From: Gymnorhina tibicen
Taxonomy: Eukaryota; Chordata; Aves; Passeriformes; Artamidae
NCBI GenBank assembly: GCA_013399875.1
Contig: VXAZ01008170.1
Span: 744,001 to 808,000, forward strand
Length of the DNA: 64,000 bases
Direction of reading: 5' to 3'
The notes below the pieces were generated by a model. That model searched no databases. It worked only from the letters and a program-made list of their open reading frames with translations, and was not told the origin of the DNA. The position numbers and the translations under genes are program-made. Shown piece by piece: positions 56,474-64,000 of the stretch. How positions within the stretch are numbered: the first letter of the stretch is position 1; each line of letters starts with the position of its first letter.

Positions 56474-57890
56474 ATGAATAACTTAAACGACCCTCCCAAC
56501 TGGAACATTCTGCCCAATCGGCGCGATCCCGGCGATGATGGTAGCAGGTGGAACTACGCCCTGCTGGTCCCCATGCTGGGCCTGGCCGCCTTCCGTAAGT
56601 AGCGCTGGGCCCCCAGCCCGTGGGGGTTCCTGAAGCAGTGCGGGGATGGAGTCGTGCCCCGTCTGGGGACTTCCCCAGGCCTTCTTGTTTATAATGCTAT
56701 GAACAACAAGCACTGTTAGTATCGCTGAGGCAATGACCACTCCATGCATGGAGTTGATTCCATATTTAATAAGCTCCAGTTTACAAAGTTATCTCAAGAA
56801 AAATGGACGTAGGATGTGCTGGAGAGCCCAGAGGTAACAATCCCAGATGTTGCTGATGTATATTTATATACTGGGCCTAGAAAGTTCTCTGTGAAGTACC
56901 TGCATCATAAACCTCTAGTTTTTTTCTCCGTGACTTTATTTTCCTTCTCTAATCCAAGTAGTGCGAGTATTGGTAGTAAAAGAATAGGGGTACTTTACTT
57001 CAGAGAAAGCATGATCATTTAAAGTGACACACTGTGAAACAGGGACCGCAGAAACAGATGTTGTGGGGACATGTAAATAGAAGTGAGTATCATTTGGGAG
57101 GGCAGGAAAGAAAGTTTTTTACCACTTAGTGGCTTCATTTGAGGCATAGCTAATTAATCATACCTGTCACTGTTACGTGTTATACTTGTGTCTGAAGTCT
57201 CATTTATATATGACAGGTTGGATCTGGACCAGAGAGTGTCAGAAAGAAATAGAAAAAGAAAAACAAGAGTACTACAAAAAAGAGTCGACTTTACAAAAAG
57301 ACCTGGAAGGCAAATACCGGGATATAATCACGGAGAATCGTCGCGCTGTTGCTCATCTGGAGGTGGAGCTGGAAAAGGAACGCAACAGGACCCTGAGTTA
57401 CCGTGAAGCCCTCGTGTCCCAGAGCCGCAAGCTAGTAGAAGAGAGAAAGCTCCTGGAACAGGAGCAGGAGAAGTTGGAGCAAGAAAAACAAGTCCTTTTG
57501 CACTCAGGAGCAGAAGGTACCTTGTACCAGAGTTGCCTGGCAAAGGAAGAAGAGTGGCAACAGAGAGCCAATATTTTACTGAAAGAATTTGAAGAGGGAC
57601 TGAAAGAAAGACAGGACATCTACTGCAGTCTTATTGTACCCAGAAGTCAGAGACTAGAAATAGAGAAAAATCTGCTAGTTAAAGCAGCAACTAATCCTGT
57701 TGCCATGGCTTTACATGTGGAGAGTGGCTTAAAAGATATTTTCAAACATGATAACTACTGTGGCAATGTGCTGAACAGAACCAGAAGTCAAAATGGAAAG
57801 CTTATGTGGCTGTATCTGAGATACTGGGAACTAGCTGTTGAACTGCAGAAATTCAAGAGGGTAGAAAAGGCCATGTTAGGAAAACGCTAA
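56474..57890 (+). CDS. CCDC127: CCDC127, coiled-coil domain protein
   Basis: CCDC127 is a small coiled-coil protein whose molecular role is poorly known. Two coding exons, 56474-56594 and 57217-57890, join to 795 bases, 264 aa (human 260). The 5' UTR is spliced: donor at 56171/56172, acceptor before 56466. The N-terminus MNNLNDPPNWNI is the conserved family start. A hydrophobic stretch NYALLVPMLGLAAFRWIW (about 28-45) could be a membrane anchor. A long charged coiled coil follows (about 50-150; KELEQ-rich heptads such as RKLVEERKLLEQEQEKLEQ). The C-terminal part has conserved LKERQDIYCSLIVPRSQRLE and LMWLYLRYWELAVELQKFKR. The Met at 57177 that opens the exon 2 frame lies in the intron and is not the start. 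Confidence 0.95.
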
Positions 57891-58445
57891 GTAGGGGAAG
57901 CAGTGGGATTCAGTGAGATCCACTGTGCATGGTAGGGACAATCACAGTTGTAGTCCAAAGCTGTTAAATTCTTCTGCTGTGTCGCCATCTCTCCTCCTCC
58001 TTGCACTTGTATTTGCATGGGACATGTGCGGTGCTGGTGCCTTTCCTTTCACTAACAACAGATGCTCTGGTGAGCTGTGCATGCTCTTAAACTCTGTGAG
58101 TGTGTTTGTGTTGCAGTATAGAGATACGCCAACTCCCACAGGTATCAGAAGCAGCAAAACAGAACTCAGTTTAGAGGGGTTCGCGTCACTGATGGTCACA
58201 CTCCATCAACAGAGAACGGTGGTTTGTCTCCCCTGGGTGCAGCAGTGCATTGTGCTCCTTATCCCTGACATTTTACATGGTGTCTCAACAGTCCCTTTTT
58301 TTATTACTATTATTTTTAAAAAATTTTTTTAAGCAAGACTGATTTTGACGCAGATGTTTGGGAGAGACAGTGTTGGAGCCAGCTGCTTGACATGTAAATC
58401 TTACGTGTCTGTATGTACAATTATGTAAATGTATATATGCGTGAA

Positions 58446-58475
58446 TGTGTGTGTGTGTAAGTGTATGTGTTAGTA
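58446..58475 (+). repeat. (GT)n-like microsatellite
   Basis: Imperfect GT dinucleotide run within the CCDC127 3' UTR. Confidence 0.75.
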
Positions 58476-60742
58476 TTCTGAGGGCGGGAATAGTTCGATC
58501 CTGTTTCAGATGAATCAGTCTTGCATTGTCTTCCAGCTTAATATACAAAAAGCGTGCTTTATGAAGGAACCATCCAAAAGATGCTAATTCAAATAACACA
58601 TAAAGAAACAGACTGATGCCTCACTGGCACTTGGGATCTATTCTCAAATACTAGGGAGTGTATAAACTTTATACTGAAGTTATATTTTCATATATTGGGG
58701 ATAATTTAAGAATACTTTTTTTTTTCTCAGTCATAGTTTTAGTTGTAACCCAACAATGTGCCACCATTATGGATGTCCCCATGCTGCTGCTTCTGCCTCC
58801 TAGGGCTGCCACCTGGTTTGCTTGCAGGAGCCTCCTTGCCATTGCACCTGGCTCTGCTCCTTGGACAGGTCCTGTTTGTTATTTGCAGGTGGGAACCTAA
58901 ATGTAGCCTGCACTGGTAGCCACTACTCCCTCTCCGACTGTCTTCCTTCTCCCAGAACTGAAGTACATACTCTTTTCTGCAGCTCTTAAATTTTGTGCTT
59001 GTGGTTCGCCACTTTACATACACATGGCCATGAAAGCCTACAGATATACCAGCTTTGCAAACTTTAAAGAAAGGGAGCTTTTTAATTTAGCTAGTAAGAT
59101 AAAATCGATTCGGTAAAAATAAAATAATAGGTACAGTAAAATAATACAGGAAAATAAACAGATCCAGATTAAAAAATCCAGCAACAAACAAATGAAAAAA
59201 ACCCAGTGCATTTCAATACCTGAAATTTCCTAGAACTTTGAGTATACTTTGGGTCCTTTTAGCAGTAGGAACCACCTTTTTTTCAAATGTGCCATGTATT
59301 TCAAATAATAACTTTTTTCTTCCTCCTTTCTAATCCAGCCTTAGACCTCAAAGTGGCAGTGTTTACCCTTTTATTTATAACATCTAGTCTTCTCTGTTAA
59401 TTTGATTAGTGTTGGTAGGTTGTCAGTTCATTAATTAGCAGTTTATTATTTACTGAGAGCTAGACTTGACAAACACGTTTGCTCTAGGCAATCATGTAGA
59501 ACCATGGCTTGGAAGCAATCCAAGCTAAGTGAATGCCTGTCCTCCTGCGGATGTGGGGTTTTTCTCTTACTATTTTCTCCTGGTTTCATTTTAGTCTGAG
59601 CAGTAGATAAATCTTTTGAAACAGTGTGTGCAACTTAATCCAGTTACTAAGCAGAAATACCTAACATGTAACAAAATGCCTGAACAGAATAGATGCTTCC
59701 CAACTACTCGGTTTTCCAGCTGAGATTTTGCTCACCTTGGTAGTACTAATTATACTGTTGTGTTGACTTACTAATCTTTTTTTCATACTGATGTTTTAAA
59801 ATCAAGTTTTAGTAGACAAACTTCGAGAAAACAAAGAGAGATCACAAACACCAGAGGGGCCACAGTTTGTCTGGCTGCCAAGCGTATACGAGTTGGGAGA
59901 TGAGAACGCAATTGAGTGACTACTTGTGTGACACCCTGAGCCAAGCTGCTGCAGCTGGACATAGGCACACACTCTAATTGCCCAGGAGAACAAATCAGTT
60001 TGAATAACAGCCTGTGTGTAATTCCTTCAGGATGTGGGAAGTGACCATCTGGCTGTGGCACTTCACACCTACGTGCAGGCAGTTAGGCTGCTCAGCTGAT
60101 TGAGAGCAGACAGTGAATCAGTGCCACTGTATTTGAGATTCATGCCTTGAATTTGTACAACTTAGCATTAAAAGATCAAGGATTTTAGGCTTTGTCATTT
60201 TTTTCATAATTTGTCACTCGTATCACTCAAAATGTTGAAAGAAAATGCAATCAAGATAAAATACTATTTTTTCAGTATAAATATGTACATGCCAGCCTTA
60301 CACACTTGATTGTACAGGGTTGGATGCAACGTAGTAAAGGTTTGGTATTCACTTCCTCTTTTTTAGAAGTGTCATTTATTTATACAACTACTTGAACTAT
60401 TGTTCATGGACACGATGAAGATCATTGTATTAAGATTGAAGAGTTATTTCAGAAGGCTTTTTTAAAGTGTATAACTGGTCTAGAAGCACTGGTTCTGTTA
60501 GTTTCTACCAAAACTCATGTTTATAGGTGTGCAATGTATTTTTGAAATGTTCCCCCTTTGTAGGTTGTTATGCTGAAAATTCTAATGTAAGTTTTATCTT
60601 GCCCAGCACTTGTTCTGAATTGGTTAATTGTTTGGAACTGCCCACATATTTATGTAGAATGCAAGAATAATTTGTTTTCAAAGTATTTAATGAACTTATT
60701 TTTGTTATAAAATTGTCACTCAGCTGTTAAACAATAACAATT

Positions 60743-60748
60743 AATAAA
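60743..60748 (+). promoter_or_regulatory. CCDC127: CCDC127 distal polyadenylation signal
   Basis: AATAAA followed within 30 bases by a T/G-rich stretch (GCACTGTTTTGTAACTTGGG), a good cleavage context. It marks the likely end of the transcript near 60770. Confidence 0.55.
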
Positions 60749-60770
60749 AACCTTTACGTATTTCTGCACT

Positions 60771-61535
60771 GTTTTGTAACTTGGGCAAGGTGGAGGAGAA
60801 CTGGAATTTGCTACTTTATTCAGATTTTCCAAGCTAATTGCACCATTTTCAGTTTTATGAATTGTACATTTTTTAAATTGGCAGGTGAAAAGTTTTCATC
60901 TTGGTGCTGGGAAAAGAGTATGTTGTGAGGTTTTTTTCTTAGGAAAGAGCACTGTGAAACAGGTAAGTGCAGAGCATTAACTAAAGATGTGGGGTTAAAG
61001 GTGACCATCCCTCTGAAAGTGGGGACATTCCTTCTGACAGAGTGTTCTGTAGGATATTCTGCCTTCCTCCAGAATCCCTCAGATGTCTCATTCTGCATGT
61101 CAGCTACTTTTCATTTCCCTCGTCTTCCTGCCCTTTGTGAAGAACTGCAATCCAGCTGCTCTAGGACAGTGTTCAGACACTTTGGAAATACTTGTTCCTG
61201 TTATAAAAGATCCTCAATGTATTTGTATTTAACACAATCTTTCACCATCCTCTGGCTCTTTAAAGCATGGGTTTGAGCACTCCTGCATGAGGATGAGAAA
61301 ACTCTCTTCCTCTGCAGAGGATATAAGGCAGAAACAGTGGTTCAGTTACTGTGATGAAATCAAAGGAATTTGAGTTATTGCTGTGAAAAAAGGATGGAAG
61401 TCAAGTTTATAGTTGCAGTTGTGGTGCAGCTGGATATGAAGGCTTTGCTGGTGTGCGTGCCAAGGCCCACATTTATTGGTCATTAATTTACTGCTTGGTC
61501 CAGGAGCTTTCACTGCATATCCAAGACAACAGATG
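60771..61535. other. intergenic, nothing recognised
   Basis: No conserved frame, RNA gene or repeat was recognised between the CCDC127 end and the LTR at 61536. Confidence 0.6.
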
Positions 61536-61983
61536 TGATGCCTAAAAAGGCTAACCTGGAAACAGAGACTAGACAGGGTAAGGGAATAAAGGTGATGTTT
61601 ATTTAAAAGGCCTTCAAAGGTACACCCTGGGGAGCCAGAGGCTATTTCCAGAATGGACCCCAAGATGGATGACGAATCACGAGTTCTTCCCACTGTTACA
61701 GGTTTGGTCCATTTGCATATCAGCATAAATTCACCAATTAAACTTTAGCTAATAAGGTAACCACCCCCCTAACTTGCCCCCCCTTCTCAAGATGCTGGTT
61801 TACACATTTTGGGCCTAGGACAGTCTGAGTGTCCTTGAAGAGCAAGCCCGGAGAGGCTTTGTTATGTCTATCTTAGCATGAGAGGACAGCAGCTAACATG
61901 CTGCAAGACAGTTCAAAGTTACATACTAGGAATACAGAGAATACAGAATTTGCAAACTATAAAAGCTAAAACCTAAGGCATCA
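61536..61983 (-). mobile_element. solo LTR with 4-bp duplication (ERV1-like)
   Basis: A 448-bp element flanked by a perfect GATG duplication (61532-61535 and 61984-61987). Its ends are inverted: TGATGCCT at the plus-strand left and AGGCATCA at the right. On the minus strand AATAAA is at 61598-61603, about 62 bp before the LTR 3' end, which sets the orientation. A 4-bp duplication fits gammaretrovirus-like (class I) elements. No coding part remains. Confidence 0.88.
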
Positions 61984-62847
61984 GATGGACCTGCTAAGAA
62001 GTAACTCACTGAAATTTAGCTCAGAAATGAGGCAATGGCCACTTCACAGCAAAACAGCTGAGTGATTGCTGCAACAAAAATGGAAAGTAAACTGAAGTAA
62101 ACTTAAAGTAAATGTGCTTCTGGAAACAAGGAGTCTGTGGGTGGAAGAGTTTGACGAGAGCTGGTGGATTGTGAAAACAGCGGTGGCAGCTGTTCGCAGT
62201 CATGCACCCCAGCAGCCCTGTGCTGAGATTACCTGAGCTGTCCAGCTGCTGAAAAAATGCCTCTTCACTCTTGTGCACATCACAGGTTTATATTTCTGAG
62301 ACACCTCTCCTCTAAGCTTATCACAATCAGAACAAAATCCTCAGCTGCAGTGGTTGGTGTTCCTATCCCTGGATGCTGCTTCCCCCTTGTGGCTGATGGC
62401 TCTTCCCAGCCGGCAGCCGCAGCCGCATCCTCTGTTCCCATGAGCTCAGCTGGAGCACGTCTTCTAATGCTACAGAGAGGTAGCTCCCTGGCCCAAACAC
62501 CTCCGTAATAACAAGAAAGGTGAGCAAAAACGTGGTGTTCAGTGACCAAACTAGGATGAGCTTGTCTCCACTGAAGTGGGTGCTGTGGCAAACCTCTGTG
62601 CAAAGGCAGCAAGGCAGGTCTTGGGTGTAGTTCAGCAACCTGTTAGCACCTCATCGTATGCTACAGCACTGGAAAAGAAAACTGTGACAAACTCGATTAA
62701 AGAATACTGTTCATTGCCTAATGAAGATGGCAAGAAGCAATCTACAGGTGTCAGCATGTTCTGCTGCCTGCTGGGGAAGAAAGAGTTGTGAGACAGTTCC
62801 CAAGCAACAGCACTTCACTGACTAAGAAATTTAGGGGGATGCTGACC
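61984..62847. other. intergenic, nothing recognised
   Basis: Mixed-composition DNA with several short open frames on both strands and no recognisable domain. In human, LRRC14B follows CCDC127. No leucine-rich-repeat coding sequence is visible here. Confidence 0.55.
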
Positions 62848-63280
62848 ATTATAGAATGGTTTGGGTTGGAAGGGACCTTTAAAACTCGTCTACCCCAACC
62901 CACCTGCAATGATCAAGCACATCTCCAAACAAACCAGATTGTCTGAAGCCCCATCCCACCTGACCTTGAATGTTTCCAGGGATGGAACACCTACCACCTC
63001 TCTGGCCAACCTGTGCCAGTGTTTCACCACCCTTGCTGTAAAAAAATTCTTCCTTATATCTGGTCTAAACCAACCCTCTTTTAGTTTAAAACCGTTAACC
63101 CCTTGTCCCATCACAACAGGCCCTGCCAAAAATTTGCCCCTGTTCATAATAAGCCCCCCTTGAAGTACTGAAAGGTTGCAGTAAGTTCTTCCTGAGTCAT
63201 TTCTTCTCCAGGCTGAACAACCCAACTCTCTCAGCCTGTCTTCACAGAAGAAGCGCTCCAGCCCTCTGATCATGAGATCA
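62848..63280 (-). mobile_element. CR1 LINE 3' fragment
   Basis: On the plus strand it starts ATTATAGAATGGTTTGGG, then 'TTGGAAGGGACCTTTAAAAC', 'CCATCCCACCTGACCTTGAA' and 'CAGGCTGAACAACCCAACTC', ending near 'GAAGCGCTCCAGCCCTCTGA'. It is in reverse-complement orientation, with a nearly intact 3' terminus. Confidence 0.9.
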
Positions 63281-64000
63281 GACAATCTGGTGCTGCCCAC
63301 AGAAACATTGCTACACCTCTGCTCCTTACCTGTATTTCCCCCCCAAGTTCTTCCAAAGGTGAGATATACTCAAAGATGAAAGCAGTATTTTGGTGATGTT
63401 CTGACTGTATATAGTGAAATATTAAAGACAGCACATCTCCCTCCCTAGTGTCAACAAGAAGAACAAAACAACAAAGCATGCTGCTGCTGGAGCTGATATT
63501 ACTTCAGTGAAATATTTATATGTAAACTGAAGTAAATACTAGGCAAACTACCAGTATAGTAAAAAATAAAGATTGTGCCTCTTTCTGGGAGGTAAAAAGG
63601 AGAAAGAGGCCACATGGACATCAGTGTCAGCTCGGTTCTGGATGAACTACACCAGACATGCTGTTCATAGCTTGTTCCCTTTAATTTTTCTGTGGCTAAG
63701 GACCCTGCTACTTCCACAATAAACATAAACTGAAAATTTCTAGGCAGGTCAGATTGCTGAAGGAAACTCCTTGACACTATAAAACTACTCCAGAATGGGA
63801 TGCATGTGGAAGTCACTCTGTGTGACATCCTACCTCTGTTGTGTTCCCAGTAGCCTGGGACAGAGTTCCAACAACAGCTCAGTGCTGTTTTATTTCTCCC
63901 ATGCAGTGATACTTGTTGGCACAGAACTTCTCTCCCATCTGGAGAAGTTTACAATCTCATGGGAAGAAATTTAGGCTCCAAAGTTTATTGGACATCTCCA
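63281..64000. other. intergenic, nothing recognised
   Basis: AT-rich sequence with no recognised gene or repeat up to the right edge of the window. Confidence 0.55.

Larger units (their letters stand above)
57891..60770 (+). other. CCDC127: CCDC127 3' UTR (inferred)
   Basis: No new gene or clear transposon is visible between the CCDC127 stop and the AATAAA at 60743. The stretch is AT-rich and includes a GT repeat at 58446-58475, and the human gene also has a long 3' UTR. I infer one exon of about 2.9 kb. Earlier polyadenylation sites are possible. Confidence 0.5.

Noticed and set aside
55957..56517. 186-codon minus-strand frame opposite CCDC127 exon 1
   Set aside because: It covers the CCDC127 CpG island and the antisense of its first coding exon. 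Composition is Pro/Arg/Ala-rich and no family is recognised.
57177..57216. Upstream Met as an alternative CCDC127 start
   Set aside because: The bases before 57217 are intron with an AG acceptor. Splicing to 56474-56594 restores the conserved N-terminus.

Overview
This is vertebrate nuclear DNA, almost certainly from a bird. Protein-coding exons are short and sit in long introns with canonical GT/AG borders. There are about eleven CR1 LINE fragments, several keeping the 3' end that finishes in ATTCTATGA-like sequence, and up to four solo endogenous-retrovirus LTRs. I see no bacterial genes, CRISPR arrays, tRNAs or rRNAs. The species cannot be named from the sequence alone.

Five housekeeping genes fill the window, four on the minus strand and one on the plus strand. 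From left to right they are BAG1 (minus; its last coding exons were not found), CHMP5 (minus, complete, 219 aa), FH, mitochondrial/cytosolic fumarate hydratase (minus, complete, 506 aa), SDHA, the flavoprotein subunit of succinate dehydrogenase (minus, complete, 667 aa), and CCDC127 (plus, complete, 264 aa). All exons I could place keep an open frame, and the exon phases join exactly. Where I know the human exon sizes (FH, SDHA) they match, apart from the first exon of each. These are therefore intron-containing genes and not processed retrocopies.

Regions: 1-5877 is the BAG1 3' part or intron, with one possible LTR. 5878-11972 is BAG1, with an ERV solo LTR and a CR1 in intron 1. 12809-21629 is CHMP5. 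21630-22613 is a short spacer carrying two CR1 pieces. 22614-38862 is FH, whose first intron holds a CR1 split by a younger LTR. 38863-40456 is the FH/SDHA spacer with one CR1. 40457-55507 is SDHA with several CR1s. 55508-56165 is a divergent SDHA/CCDC127 promoter. 56474-57890 is the CCDC127 coding part, followed by a 3' UTR of about 2.9 kb. 60770-64000 is gene-free, with an LTR and a CR1.

The most striking feature is the company the genes keep. SDHA makes fumarate and FH consumes it, so two consecutive TCA-cycle enzymes lie head to tail about 1.6 kb apart. In human SDHA-CCDC127 (5p15), FH (1q43) and BAG1-CHMP5 (9p13) are on three chromosomes. SDHA/CCDC127 keep the human head-to-head arrangement. 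BAG1/CHMP5 are still neighbours but point the same way instead of head to head. The cluster therefore records several rearrangements, or a composite duplicated segment such as a sex-linked, germline-restricted or misassembled one. The sequence alone does not tell which.
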